Source: Cadophora sp. MPI-SDFR-AT-0126 (taxonomy: Eukaryota; Ascomycota; Leotiomycetes; Helotiales; Ploettnerulaceae). Taken from it: a DNA stretch of 64,000 nucleotides. The position numbers and the translations under genes are program-made. Under the pieces are notes generated by a model. It made no database searches. It was not told the DNA's origin and saw nothing but the letters and a program-made list of their open reading frames with translations. The stretch is taken from NCBI GenBank assembly GCA_020747065.1, contig JAGMVK010000007.1:2418001-2482000 (forward strand). The letters are read 5' to 3'. Below are positions 33,539 through 46,211 of this stretch, piece by piece; positions within the stretch are counted from its first letter, which is position 1, and every line of letters begins with the position of its first letter.

Positions 33539-33549
33539 TATCGGCGATA
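33539..33549 (+). promoter_or_regulatory. Cluster motif palindrome TATCGGCGATA, copy 1
   Basis: Perfect palindrome TATCG-G-CGATA around a single central base, the form expected for a dimeric regulator. Confidence 0.6.
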
Positions 33550-33761
33550 TACTCCCGTCAGCAACAAATTTGCCACCAGCACTTGCCAATTACGCTAACC
33601 ACATTCGTTTTGCAATGGGAGGAATAGTTCATGTGTGTCAGACCAGAGGTTGATCAACGGGGGTTTAGCGAGTTTTCATAAACAGCGCCACGGAAACCGG
33701 GACAGCGGCCCTGATTCGCTTGATCTCCTATATCGGGCAGTATCACCTCAAATGCTTGGCA

Positions 33762-33772
33762 TATCGGCGATA
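33762..33772 (+). promoter_or_regulatory. Cluster motif palindrome TATCGGCGATA, copy 2
   Basis: Same palindrome as at 33539, here extended to ATATCG-G-CGATAT (33761-33773). It lies 215 bases before the MFS start. Confidence 0.6.
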
Positions 33773-33976
33773 TTTCAACCCGACAGACCGGTATTGACCA
33801 TTGTACCCAGTACAGACGCAGATTCCAGCATGGGAACAAGAGGTTCTCCAGGGAATTGTCAGCAGTTTCTGATCCTGGTGTTCCGAGGAACAAGTTGCAA
33901 GAAACCGTTCTTTAATCATGTCTTGTTGTATTCTAAGCGCCCTGCTATTGAAAGCAGCTCGATTAATCGTTTCATT

Positions 33977-36430
33977 ATGAATGCTACTTTAATTTCCACA
34001 CAGTCCATTGCCAAGCGCACAGCCAGTCTCCCAACTGGTAGCATGGATATCCAACAAGTTAACAATGGCGCTTTGCCAGTTGAGTTGCAACGGTTTCAGA
34101 TTCAAGACTCTCGTCCCTCTGTGTCTGCCCCAGTCGAAACGTCTGAGCCAACAGCACACTTGGCAGAACAAATTCCCAACGCACGCTCACCTACGCTGGA
34201 CGTTGACAAAATTGAGACAATTAATGATAGTTCTGAAATCAGCGGAAGTTCCAACAGCCAAGCCGAATCTCCAAATACCGAACAGCTAGAGACACTCACC
34301 AACTCAATCGGCACAGAAATCACCGTTTTGAAGCAGCCAGATGATGCTTCCAATGAACCTCCAGGACACGAAAGCCCTGTCAATGGCACTTCACCAGAAA
34401 TCGTGACGGAGGAGAACGATGGAGAAGTGTCCAACATCGTTCACTTGACAGGTTACAAGCTATACATCCTTACTTTCGGATTAACGCTTGCCGCAATGTT
34501 GATGATGCTTAACGCATCCATCGTTGCAACAGTGAGTAAACTGATGCCGCGCACCCTTGATATGAAGAGTTATCCTGACTGTTGCCCAGGCAATTCCAGA
34601 GATCTCAAAGTACTTCCAATCAATTTCTGATATTGGCTGGTATGGCAGTGTCTACCTTCTCACAAAGTATGTTTGCCCTCGAGGAATTATCCGAGCGCAG
34701 AACAACTCTTTACTAATGTAATGGCGAACAAGTTGCTCAGTACAGCCTTTGAGTGGCAAGCTCTACACCGTTTATTCTCTCAAGGTATTGCACATCAAAC
34801 CTACTGCTCGTTGCGGAGACTAATCTCTGTATGCAGTGGACTTTTCTTTGCTTCCTCGCAGTCTTCGAATTAGGCGCTTTGGTATCTGCAGCTTCGGTCT
34901 CTTCAGAGATGTTTATAATTGGAAGAGCTGTGGGCGGAATAGGAGGTGCGGGGTTGATGAATGGCGCCCTTACCATCATAGCCTCTGCAGCACCAGTGGT
35001 GAAACGTCCGCGTATGAATGATCTCTCACTCATTCTATATTGATGATAAGAGCTAACGCCTATATCTCGTTAGTTCTTGTTGGTACAATCATGTCAGTGG
35101 GTGTTATTGGTCAGGCAGTTGGACCATTGATCGGAGGAGCTTTTACTCAATATGCTACTTGGAGGTGGTGTATGTATTTCCTGCAACTCTTGGGGCATCT
35201 CTGATTAACAGTCCAGGCTTCTACATAAACTTACCTGCCGGGGCCGTGACTGGACTTGTCCTATGTTTCATCGAAATACCAGACGAGCGAGAGAAGTTCA
35301 AAGTTCATAAGAATTTGAAGGAACTGTTCTTCGCCTTGGATCTCATCGGGTTCTCGCTATTCGCACCGGCGTGTATTATGTTCCTCATGGCGCTTCAATG
35401 GGGAGGCATTGAGCATCCGTGGATTTCTGCAACGATTCTCGGTCTCTTTGGGGGGTCCATCGCCACAGCTATTGTCTTTGCTTTTTGGGAGCAACGAGTA
35501 GGCAAAGATGCCATGATTCCAATGGCGATGCTGAAGCAGCGGATCGTCTATAGCAGTTGCTTGACGGCACTTCTCCAAATGGGTTCTCTCCTGCTGGTCA
35601 CATACTATTTGCCAATCTGGTTCCAGTCTGTCAAGCAAGTTGGCCCAACAATGAGTGGAGTCATGATACTACCCACCTTTCTCTCGCAAATTCCAGCGGC
35701 TGGAATATCTAGCTTCCTCGGTAGGTCGATCTTGCAGCATCCCTCCTATCTAGATTACCAGAAGTTGATTTGGTTTATAGTCACGAGGTTGGGATACTAC
35801 TTACCGTGGGCTATGATCGGCTCTGCCATCACAGCCATAGGCTCAGGTCTCATGGGAACCTTCAAGCCAGGTACATCCGAAGCCGAATGGATTTGCTACC
35901 AGATACTTGGTGGTGCAGGTCGTGGAATAGTCCTACAAATTGTATTTGACTCTGCATCATAGAGCATGCTCACAGCTAACACCAATATTCCAGCCAGTGA
36001 TTGCTACCCAAGCTATTTTGAAGCCATCCGAGATAGCAGTGGGCTCCGCGTTGGTAGTCCTCTTCCAACTCTTCGGAGGTGCCATATTCATCTCTTGCGG
36101 ACAAACAATCTTCACGAATCGTCTTATGGGCGCACTTCAGAGATTCGCACCGGAAGTCGATGCAGCGCTTGTGGTGAAATGGGGTGCGACACAACTCAAA
36201 AATGCCGTTCCTCCAGGATCACTAGATCACGTCCTCGAAGCGTACAACTATGCTTTGATTGGCACTTTTGTAAGTCTGATTGCGAACAGCTTACCGTATA
36301 TATTCGTGTCTATACTGACTAGATCATCTAGTATCTCGGAGCTGCTGGCGCGTTCGCCGCGTTCTTTACTTGCACTGGAATGGGCTGGAAAAGTCTCAAA
36401 AAGTCAAATGTGGTGAACACACAAGCATAA
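33977..36430 (+). CDS. 14-helix MFS exporter (DHA2 drug:H+ antiporter type)
   Basis: The model has eight exons: 33977-34531, 34590-34666, 34733-34784, 34837-35011, 35074-35169, 35217-35941, 35994-36269 and 36332-36430, giving 684 residues. The first ~160 residues are hydrophilic and acidic. Transmembrane signatures then follow the family order: [102 protein letters not shown] and the final [20 protein letters not shown]. Exon 3 uses the acceptor at 34731-34732; a nearer CAG at 34738-34740 would give the wrong frame. Such pumps export cluster products and protect the host. It shares a motif-bearing promoter with the Diels-Alderase. The exact start is uncertain; 34043 is an alternative. Confidence 0.88.
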
Positions 36431-37194
36431 ATTGTTTTCTATCTAATCAATGTACATATCATGGTGATCAGAAATTATATCAACTATAATGACAACTTTA
36501 TCTATAATCAGATACAAAGTTTTGCATCGTGGCTTGCTCATCCAATGTAACAGGATTAAAGCTTAATTGACACGCCAAAGTACCGGAATTTCGCATGTCG
36601 AACAGTACGACTTCAGCAGCGTTGAATTTCGTACGATATGACATACATATGTCAGCATCGAATCCTACTTCAATGGTTGCTCAACATGACCCGCTGACCC
36701 GGCAATCATTCCTTCAATCAACTTCCCTGCAGTTCTGGAAACACATTGTTATATGAACTTTACGAAATTTAGTCACTGTCAATATATTGTGGTGGGATTT
36801 GGTCCTAGCACCTTTTGCTACTTAATGTATGCATCCTACATAAGCAGTTTATTTTAAGTATATTGATCTGAAAAGTGAAGGGCCTGCTGTGTGGATCTTG
36901 AAGAGCCCAATATCCGGATGTAAAGAACTTCCACACAGGGACACAGCTGACATGACGCTACTTTCTCACTCTTCTAAAGAAAATTGTAGTCAGAGCCCTG
37001 TACAGGATTGTTCGTGCTTAGAAGCCGAATTGAGTGATCTTGAAACTAATAGGAAAAGCGAGCTGGGAGGTGGGGTTGTGCGCGTGGAAATCCTACCTCC
37101 TCAGATTGGTCTGATCAGAAATCATAGTGATCGTCACAGGAATACTAATCACTTCATGTGTATCCGAAATTAGATTCTTCATGAAATTGTTCCG
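36431..37194. other. Convergent intergenic region
   Basis: 3' flanks of the MFS gene (plus) and the armadillo gene (minus). A small frame at 36889-37173 has no recognisable features. No repeat is seen. Confidence 0.4.
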
Positions 37195-39600
37195 CTAAGG
37201 AGACCCAGAACTCAAGAGGTCTTCATACACGCTCAGCTGCATGGAATCTTCAGCGCCTAGGCCACTGTCGATCAGCACCCTCAAAATCGCCCTTGCGTTC
37301 TTTCTGTCTATATTCGCCATCCTGATTGCCTGGGTATCTTCCGACGACATCATCGTCTGTGGGCTCCTTCCCCAATCCCAGCCTTCACCCATGAATTGGT
37401 CGATCCATTGTGGTCCGCCGGGAGTGGTAGGCTGACCATCCACGATCCTCTTTCCTTCGATAGTCTCTATCAAGGCCTGCATTCCGCCATCTTCTGACAA
37501 GACACCAAAAATACACTCTGCGCCCTCAGTTGTGCCAGCCAGAAGTGCCAGCGTGAACCATCCTTCGGACCGCACGATTGCAGATTTCTGCTGCGTGATC
37601 ATGAAGATCAGCGGCCTCTTGATTTCCGGGTGCATGTAGTAGAATTTCCGCTTGTTTTGCTCAAGCTTCTGGTAATCATTTGGGATGCGCTGACTTCCTA
37701 CCCGACAGAAAGCCGTGATGAGTCGTGATATTTCGTTCTTGGTGGTTTCATTATCTGTCCTATCAAAAGTCGCAAGGAGAAGCGACATGTTCGATCGCAT
37801 GTGTGCCGGTGAATCCTTGTCCCGCGACAGTCGTCGATAGAATCTGCGAACGTTATCCCAATTACCAACCAAGAGACTGCGAGTCAGGCGAATGGATGCG
37901 TGCTGGATTGCAGCCTTTTCCGCTAGACTCCAGAGTGTAGGAAGGAATTCGAGAAGTCCACTATTGCCGAGTTCAATCTTATTCCTCGGCGAGAGGCACA
38001 AGTTGTTGAGCAGAGATAGAGCTGCGAAAAGGATTTTTGCATCGTCTGTAGTCCTCAGGATAGTATTGAGCGGATTGTGGATTTGGTATGTGTGCACGAG
38101 CTCTTCGGAAACCTCATCGGAGCGAGCAAGGTTTCCCAGCAGAACACACGCGTAGTTTTGAAATAACACCCGGGAAGACGACAGGAGGTGTACTAGAGTT
38201 GCTCCAATTTGAGAGTCTAAAGGATATAGCGCTATGCTAAATTCCGGCAGACTCGATGCTTCAAGAATCTGTTGGCCAAGAGTCAGAAGTGAAGCCATTG
38301 CTCTATCAATTGCCTTTGGCGGGAAAGCATCGTGGGATTGGCGAGTGATGCTCTTCGATTTTTCCAAAGACATATAAGTCTTTGTAACCAGGTTCAAGGC
38401 AATGGTCATACCGCCGTGTTCAATCAAAGCTTTCCGGAATCTGATGTGTCTCAAGTACAATGCAGCAATATCCAGTAGTTTGGAAAACTCCTCCAGCTTG
38501 TTCGAGATATCCAAGCCAGCCACAAAATTGAGGAGCGAAAGGCTGGTACTGCTAGGTGCTTGCTCGATCTCAGTCTCTAAGATGTTATTAGCTTGAGAGT
38601 ATGGCAGTTTAGGCAAACTGGCGACCAGTACTGCTGGCGACATACCTTGAGTCGCCATGAACCCTAAAAGCTCACAACAGTGGTCGAGGAATGCTGCAAC
38701 ATGGTTATAGTCTCCTGCAGAAATGTATTCAATCACTTCGCGGGTCAAGTGCTGCTTGGATGCTTCTCTTTGGGCAGGTTCTACAACATCTACGTCAATT
38801 CGGGGATCTCTATAGTTTCAAAGATGGGGGGAGGGAGAACGGAGTACTCACCAAAATCACAACACATATTGTAGATTACGACAACAGCAAACGACGAAAG
38901 AAAATGATCTTTCAAATCCCGTATAATGGACGGGAAAACATTGCATGACAAGATCTGCGCCCGGTTGTTGTCTTCAAAGTATGAGCTACTTTATTCGACA
39001 TTCGAGTATTCAAGCTATAACGTACCGACATCTGCGCATGCATTCCCAATGAGTCGTAAAATCTGGAGTTTGAGAAGTCTTCTATCGTCACAGTGTGGCA
39101 GAATGCTCAGAAAAAAATCCAAGACGCCAGATTCGCCAATGGGGATTCGCCATCGAGCTATGATCTCATTTCAGTATGGTTCATGCAGCCCAGAGACCAA
39201 ATGGGAAAATGATCCATCACCACGGCATATATCCATGTACTGTACTGCACTTGAGAAAACTGGGGCCACCAGGACGAGTGAGTGCGCTAAGGAAGCAAAA
39301 CTCACTTTCACGACTTGCATCTGCTAGTTTCTCAGCAGCGAGGTCAAGATGCTCAGAACCTGACAGCCAGAGATGAGTAAGAATAGGTAGAATGTGTGTC
39401 AAGTACTCGATCTTCGTCGTAAAATTGTCGGCAATTTCGTCGGAGCCTGTCTGCTCATTCTCTTGATAGCCTTGCACGAGGCCAAAGGGAACTCGCGGAT
39501 CGCGCTCAAGATCAAAGATCTCGGAGATGCTCTTCTGTATATCCAGATTATTGAAAGGAACACCTGGAGTGTGAACGCTACCTGGCGTGCCAACCGACAT
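37195..39600 (-). CDS. Armadillo-repeat protein, SmgGDS/RAP1GDS1-like
   Basis: Four exons (39306-39600, 39026-39157, 38852-38971, 37195-38780) encode 710 residues, almost entirely alpha-helical. Armadillo-like repeats are visible: WRIPIGESGVLDFFLSILPH...LLKLQILRLIGNACAD, then AQILSCNVFPSIIRDL...FAVVVIYNMCCDF, later YACVLLGNLARSD, ILFAALSLLNNLCLSPRNKIELGNSGLLEFL, and a C-terminal MALIETIEG-like repeat region. This order fits the SmgGDS family, which chaperones and activates prenylated small GTPases such as Rho and Rap; assignment is by eye and moderately sure. All four exons agree in phase. It lies between the two halves of the biosynthetic cluster but its promoter lacks the cluster motif, so it is probably a resident housekeeping gene. 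Confidence 0.78.
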
Positions 39601-40752
39601 GATCGCGGGAACGACTTTGGAAGGCGGGCTTCGGGAATGAATAAATCGCGGCGGAGAGATTTATGGTCCACGATGTCTCTCGGCCGCGCAGAATGGAAAA
39701 AAAATATACGACGATATGATGCCTGTATATGCCTCGACTGTGCTTACGTGCGTAGGAACGTATGCATGCATGGAAACCCCTTTCTGCGGACGCGAGGCTC
39801 AACCTACGGCACAGCTCGTTCACGCACCCAGTCAATTCGCCCATTTACACACAAATTTGGCTCAGCTCTCGGTGTGGACGCGTAGTTAAGTAAGGTAGAA
39901 TCTTGTGGGTTTGGAAGGTACCTTGCGTTTTAATATCACATCACGTTATTTAATTTTTTTTTTGTACCAAAAAAAGTTGTAACTCAAAAGTGTCAACTTT
40001 TGGTGGTTCGCCAAAATTAGGATTGAACTTAGTGAGTTACTGCTGTACGATGTATATCAGTGGAATGCATTTCTCCGAGTCATTTGCCTTGCACACAAAA
40101 GCGGCATGGCTGTTTCTGGGTGCGATACATGTGTGGCCGTATGTGTGGCCTTATGCCTTTTCAGTCGATTCGCCAAAATCGTGTGTTGATGCTGGAACGA
40201 ACGTGTCTTGATGAGGGGAGTTCGAAAGGTTTTAGTTTCCCATCTTCTCTCCACCCCTTCTGCCCCCCAAACCCCTGAGCCCAACCCCATGTCCAGCCAA
40301 ACACGGTTTCCCCGTACCCTTGCTCAATGGTGCTCTGCTCATGCCTGTCAGTCCCAATAAGGATCAGATTACCCGGACAAACTTGATTGCGGCACAAGCT
40401 CTTAATCCCGGAAAAGACTGCTTACCTTCACCCCACTCAGGTCCCACGAGCGCTGACGGCCGTCCCGTCAGGCAAAGAAGTATGAATCAGCTGTAGGATT
40501 CCTTCCCTTGGCTGCAGAAGTTTCTTCGTTTTCTTGGCTGCAGGAGGTTTCTTTGTGGCGTCGTCTTACTGACTACATTGGACGATCTCACTGCAGACCA
40601 AAGGCGAGGTGAAGCTACTGGCCATGGCAGCCACCCTACGGGAAATGTCAAGGAGATTATATGAGCTGAAAGTGATATTTATCAACAAAGGACTGCAGTT
40701 CAAAAATCCAATCTGGTCAGAGAACATAGCACGAGAAAAAAAATCAATCAAT
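39601..40752. promoter_or_regulatory. Divergent intergenic, armadillo gene / Zn2Cys6 regulator
   Basis: 1.15 kb holding both promoters. A T9-A6 tract lies around 39954-39975. I found no copy of TCGGCGA here. No gene is recognised. Confidence 0.4.
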
Positions 40753-42588
40753 ATGACAGACAGCAATGCACGTAGCCCCGAGGCTGCGAATGAAGAGACA
40801 AGCGATGCGAGCGTCGCCGATACAGAAAGTTACGGCCCCGTCAAACGTGGATACAAACCAGAATCGTCGATTTCGCCATCATCTAAAAAATTCACACGTT
40901 TGGCATGCAACAGATGCCATAGTCACAAGCTACGCTGCGTCCGCTCGGACAGCAATTCAGAGGGCTGCGAAAGATGCTCCAGAGCCAACACAAAGTGTGT
41001 GTATGGAGCGCCAATGCGCTTGGGACGGCCACCATGTACAAGTAATTTGAATCAAGCGGCAAACAGCATGAACCCTGGAGATGGAGATGTTGGTGACAGC
41101 AGCAGCAGCAGCAGCACTTACAGCACCAACGGAACTTTTCCCGGAAACCGGCAAACCTTATTGACGGGAGACGCAGTCCAACACCAACACCAGGATCTGG
41201 TGATCCACGGGTCCGTAACGCAGTCCCCGGAAACTGGAACGAAGACACGTTCGAAAACGAAGAAACGCAAGGTCGCAGATAGCTTCACTGTCCCAAGCAC
41301 CGATAGTCCGACATTGAGTTGGACTATTGCAGAGAATGACGCGGTAATACCTTTAGACGGTGAGATGCTGGGACCAGTGAGTACCATGTCACACAGCGGT
41401 GGAGGTGAGTTCAATCTATTATTCTGCGGTGTACGAGTTCTATTCTCACATCTATAAATTCCAGACCACGCGGGTATAAGTTCACAATCGAATTACGATA
41501 GTTCTCGGGATCTCAGCATATTTACAACTTTCGAACCTTTACAGTGGAGTCTGCCGCAATTGGATACCTTTCTAGGAGTAGCAGATTACCATGTGAACGG
41601 CAATCAGCCATATTCTACTCTGTTCCCAGAAAGTTTTGGTAGCATTCACTGGCCCTCTCACGAGGACTTGCCGAGTGACAACCACCCTCTCCCAGGCCTG
41701 AGTGACCAGCTGAGCTCGTTTGAATCTTCTCCAACGGATCCATACGGAGACACTACGAGCACAATGAACGACTGCATTCAAGATCTAGCGGAACTCCAAA
41801 GCATGCTCTACCGCTGTTCTATATCCTCTCCCGCCACGGCACTTGGATTTCAGAGCCGCGTCGGTGACGGCCACGCGACCACGAAGTTGGAGAGCAGCTC
41901 GACGAATCCAATGATCCCAACGGGCCCAGTCGCGTCCGATACGCAGGCCGATTCTATCTTCACCACAGCTCAGGCCTTCATCAATATCCTCAACCGACTT
42001 GCGACTCATGCCCCCAGTGCTAATGCTGCCAACGTCACTCGGAGTGTACCGCCATCAAATGCCGATGGGATGGCTGGGCAAACAGCTCAGAGTAATCAAG
42101 CTTCGTCCTCAGCTTCAGCGTCAGGCCAATACAATGCTACTTTCTTCCTGGTGCTGACCTGCTACCTCCGACTTCTCAACATTTGCGATCCGTTCGTCAC
42201 TGATCTGCGCTTACGACTGCAAAATTCGAACATCACGGCGCAGCCCACGGTCGGGGACCTTCCCAGCCTCCGACTTGGCCAATTTACGCCACCAGCCTCA
42301 AGCGAACTGCAGATCCTCTTGCTGGTCCATGCAATTCGACATCTGCTGGATCGTATCGACAAGGGCATCATGACATGTTTCCCAATGGAGATGGACACGG
42401 GGGCCGATTTGAAACAAGAGGCTGCCAATTGTGCCTCTGGCCAAGGAAGACCGAATGGGGATTCGAATCGTCGAATACACGTGATCGCCATGCAATTCAC
42501 GCTAAAAGAAATCCAGATGCGAGAGGACATTTTACACAGGGGTGTAGCCGGAGTCACGGAGATGCTGAAAGAATCAGCACTGCTGTGA
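40753..42588 (+). CDS. Zn2Cys6 transcription factor, AflR-like, likely cluster regulator
   Basis: Two exons (40753-41404, 41465-42588) give 591 residues from the ATG at 40753; the frame also stays open to 40609. The binuclear zinc cluster lies near residues 53-83: C-x2-C-x6-C-x9-C-x2-C-x6-C, with CNRCHSHKLRC and then CERCSRANTKC. Right after it comes VYGAPMRLGRPP, a linker like the one that follows the AflR zinc cluster (MGR-type). A Ser tract encoded by AGC repeats is near residues 116-122. The C-terminal part contains TCYLRLLNICDPFVTDL and LLVHAIRHLLDRIDKG, regions typical of AflR/C6 pathway regulators. Its place between the exporter and the PKS-NRPS makes it the probable activator. One TCGCCGATA (complement TATCGGCGA) lies inside its own exon 1 at 40814-40822. 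Confidence 0.88.
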
Positions 42589-44040
42589 TGCGATGTTCAA
42601 GGGTTTCTGTGTAACTTAGAAGGGGGAACAGCATTCTTACTAGCGTGCTTGCATTTTGCCACTCATTGTTACGATATGGTGTCCAGAATTGCTCAGGAGC
42701 TTCTTCAACACGGAGCTTCCCGCAGCGGTAATTGCTAAATTAAGACCAGATATAGACAGATGAATCTAAGACCTTGCGTGATCTGCACGGCTGTTAGTTG
42801 TGATCCACAAAAGTATTACCCGATAACCTTCCTTAATGTGGTATTTCATGGGCATTGGGCACGGCGGGAACTAGGTGAAAACGCCATCTGCATGTCATCA
42901 GTAACGGGAGAGGCGGACTGTGAGCTCACAGGGAGGAAGCTCGGAGAAAGTATGGACCGCCTGCTGGCTGTAGCTCGTATTGACTGGACAAAATTTCAAA
43001 ATCTAAGATACGGCAGTGGAACCGTGACAACGGAGTTCTCATTCCTTGGCTGACTTGGGGTGGGCTGCAGACAGGGACAGGGACCAGGCGGCATATTTTG
43101 GCAAATATGGTGAGAGTGTGAGAGGTGAAAAAGAAAGTTGATTGATATCCAGGGGAGTCTGTACATCAACCAATGAACGTGTCAAGCGAGATACGAGTAA
43201 ACAGTCAGATGGGTAAGCTACTAAGGCTGAAGTCGCACGCAGCATCAATCATTGGCGTCTGTTCGAGGTACGAGGGGTCCTCAATCGGCCGCCATCCTTC
43301 GGCCCGCACCCATGCACGCACGCACGAACACGCCATCAGGCTGCAGGACTCCACCCACGGAACACCGTCCCGTCGCGTCGCAGCGGGTCTTAACGCCAAG
43401 TATGCATCTGGAGAAGAATCTGACACTCGCACGGAGCGGTACTTGGTAGCCGCCGTTGCCAAGCACTGTCTCGCTTATTGTGTGTACTGCCATCGGCTTC
43501 TCGCTTAATTGTTTCCAGCCCCTATTCCGACTATCGGAGGCACAAGTCGCAGGTCGGTGGTTAAATGCCCAGTGCCGACTCGACCCATCGGTCTTCAGCA
43601 CCCAACGACACAAATGCCATCATGCATTTCCGGGTCTACAATACTTGGCTTAGAACGGGGGTCGGTGGTGAGCGAACCGTATGTTATGTTGTGACGTGGA
43701 GAAGCGCACCAGGAAATGAACAAAACAATGCAGTGTAGCGATGAAGCTCTTGGCTTTTTCTGACCAACAAAGGAAAGTACCATATCTTCCCATGTCATCC
43801 CAGTGTTTACAGAGCCGCAGTAACAGACATCATCTCTTGTCAGCAAAACGTTACACAACATCTTTCTCTCTTTCCTCCGTTTCTACTGCCCCTACCGATT
43901 CTCTCAAAGACTTTTCGTGCGTAGAGGTGATTATTCGTAGCTGAGCGGAGTGTCTCCATCTGCAAGTAAGCATCCCACCCGCTAGATCCAGCTTATTTCA
44001 GCTCCTGATTGTGACGACAGCGTCCTTGTCACCATCCACA
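42589..44040. other. Intergenic, 1.45 kb
   Basis: Regulator 3' flank and promoter of the RTA1-like gene. No cluster motif and no gene recognised; overlapping short frames around 43170-43860 are on both strands and unsupported. Confidence 0.4.
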
Positions 44041-45423
44041 ATGGCTTCCATTAATGACGGCCCAAAAGTACCCATTAGTAAGTCTCACCTCAGAGAGTTC
44101 TTTGCTCTTCTCTTGTCTTCTCAGTACGTTATGCTGGAGCTCCAGTATACTGACCATGGCGTGCTTTCGTAGCAAATTGGTATGACTATGAGCCGGTCCT
44201 GGCTCCCGCCATTGTGTTCGGCATCCTGTACACGGTCGCCTTTGCCGTGACGACCTACCAGTTTTTCAGGTACAAGACTTGGTTCTGGATTTGTATGGTG
44301 GTTGGAGCGTTGAGTATGTCTGGAGATGAAGCGCCAAGTGAGCGAACCGGACTGGAATTGACGACGAATAGTGGAAGCGATTGGCTATGTGGGCCACATA
44401 TTTTCAGTTGCGGAAGAGGGGGATAAGGGTTTGTGCCAAAACATGATGGGAAGTTCACGTTTCTGATGCTGTGACAGGGCTATACATCCTTCAATTCGTC
44501 ATGATCTTTATTGCGCCAGCGGTTATGGCTGCTGCGTGCTACATGGCAATGGTGAGTTTCACATCCATCACGGGGATTTCCAGTAAAGTACTGATGAGAA
44601 TGTCTTTCAGGGACGAATTGCACTCCACGCTGCGCCAAAAGACTATCAAACGGTGAAACATCTCTGGATCCCACCACGATACATGAGTAAGTTCACTCAC
44701 TCCTAAATGCATACGAGTATGTATCTGAACTATGAGAAAGCACCACTCTTTGTGACCTGTGATATTGGTGCTTTTGTGACTCAAGTTATGGGTGGAGCCG
44801 ACAGCACCGATTCGGACAGAGAGACAGCTGAAAATGGACTCAAGATTATGAAGATTGGTCTCATAATCCAACTCGTCTGTTTCGGATTCTTCCTCGTCAT
44901 ATCTATTCGATTTCACTCGGTTGCAAAGAGATTTGAGCAGCATTGGCCTGACAAACAATGGCCGAAATTCTTGTGGGCAATCAACATTGCTGGCATGCTC
45001 ATTTTTGTGAGTCAGGAACTCTTACTGAATAATCCTATTCGAATACTGACCTTTCTGACATAGGTTCGTTGCATCTACCGCTTGATCGAGTTTTCCACTG
45101 GCCAAGACGGATATCTCGTCACTCACGAGTGGAACTTCTACGTTTTTGAGACCTCACTCATTCTCCCCGTCTTCTTCATTTTCAATTGGTACCATCCATC
45201 TCGATATCTCACCAACATTGGATTCCGCCAGAAACGACCAGATGGCGAAGAGCTACGCGATCTGAAGTGGTACAGCCCAGCGAGGTACATCCAAGCCCTG
45301 CGGAAGTCAAATAGTGAAGAGAATAAAGGTCAGGCGGATGTGGAGCTGAGATCTGGTCTCGGGCGGGAGGCGTCAAATGAGGGTAAAACTATCCCCATAA
45401 AAGCAGAGATTGAATCGGTCTGA
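44041..45423 (+). CDS. RTA1-like seven-helix membrane protein
   Basis: Seven exons (44041-44077, 44173-44313, 44372-44428, 44478-44551, 44611-44686, 44741-45006, 45064-45423) give 336 residues; every junction keeps phase. Helices start with YEPVLAPAIVFGILYTVAFAVTTYQF and continue through WFWICMVVGALMEAIGYVGHIFS, YILQFVMIFIAPAVMAAACYMAM, PLFVTCDIGAFVTQVMGGA (the family signature region), the IGLIIQLVCFGFFLVI helix, IRCIYRLIEF-like VRCIYRLIEFSTGQDGYLVTHEW, and the last helix before NWYHPSRYL. RTA1 family members in yeast (Rsb1, Rta1) affect lipid translocation and resistance to small lipophilic compounds. It sits between the regulator and the PKS-NRPS, so a role in self-protection is possible, but its promoter has no cluster motif. 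Confidence 0.9.
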
Positions 45424-46202
45424 ACATTCCGAACGTGCGTCGGCAAATGCAAGATATGATCTCTTTGGCCTTTTCCCATTTTCTTCTTTTCATTTCCTTT
45501 GGTCTTCTTGGACATTCTACTAATCTGCTTTGATATAGATGGCCACCATTTGAAAGTTCCAATCATCAGGCCGGGATATAAACGCCTCAATAGCTGAAAT
45601 CTTCCTTGTAAGGATGGCATATCAGGAGAACAACCAGATGTAAGATGACGGACGTGTTGAAACACCTCAGATTTGATCTCTGTTTCCAAGCTTGTTGCAT
45701 GATTGATATAGACTTTTCCCCAAGACGCGTTGGATTATTCAGTAAGCTGTGGATTATTAGAGTGAGATACCAAAGTTTGTTACGTCTGTTTATTAAGTCT
45801 CAACTAAATTCAGTTACATTAAGAGCTTTATTTTTGGTTTCAAGCTCAGCAATAGAATGCAACACTCTGTTCACTGTACCTCTTATCAAGATATCATAAT
45901 ACCACCCTGGCATATGTATACAATAGCATGTGCACTGTTCGAAAGTTTATGCAAAGAAAAGAATTCTTTTTGTGTCTTACCACCCGTCACGCATGCTTCA
46001 GACTCTTTCCTACCAAATTGATTCCTCAAAATGACGTGATCCGATTAAGTGATCTGACAAAAGGACCGAATATAAAGATTGAATGAAACTCAAGATGATC
46101 TACAATTGCCTCATAGTTCGTGAAGGGTTATTGTTCCCAGCCACCAAATGATAGCAAGGGGTAGAATTCCCTAAGCTGCGTTCTCGGGACAACTTCAAGT
46201 CA

Positions 46203-46211
46203 TTCGGCGCA
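46203..46211 (+). promoter_or_regulatory. Cluster motif variant TTCGGCGCA
   Basis: Shares TTCGGCGC-A-TTA with TTCGGCGC-T-TTA at 33461. Weaker candidate site in the PKS-NRPS promoter. Confidence 0.35.

Larger units (their letters stand above)
33234..33976. promoter_or_regulatory. Bidirectional promoter, Diels-Alderase / MFS exporter
   Basis: 743 bases between divergent ATGs. It contains TATCGGCGATA twice (33539-33549 and 33762-33772), a related TTCGGCGCT at 33461-33469, and a TATA box for the Diels-Alderase at 33313-33318 on the minus strand. Confidence 0.6.

Noticed and set aside
33635..33976. Extension of the MFS exporter by 114 residues to an upstream ATG
   Set aside because: The extension would cover the promoter motif at 33762 and reads unlike an MFS N-terminus; the start at 33977 or later is more likely.
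43170..43860. Several overlapping short frames upstream of the RTA1-like gene
   Set aside because: Frames occur on both strands with no coherent splice structure, family match or codon bias.
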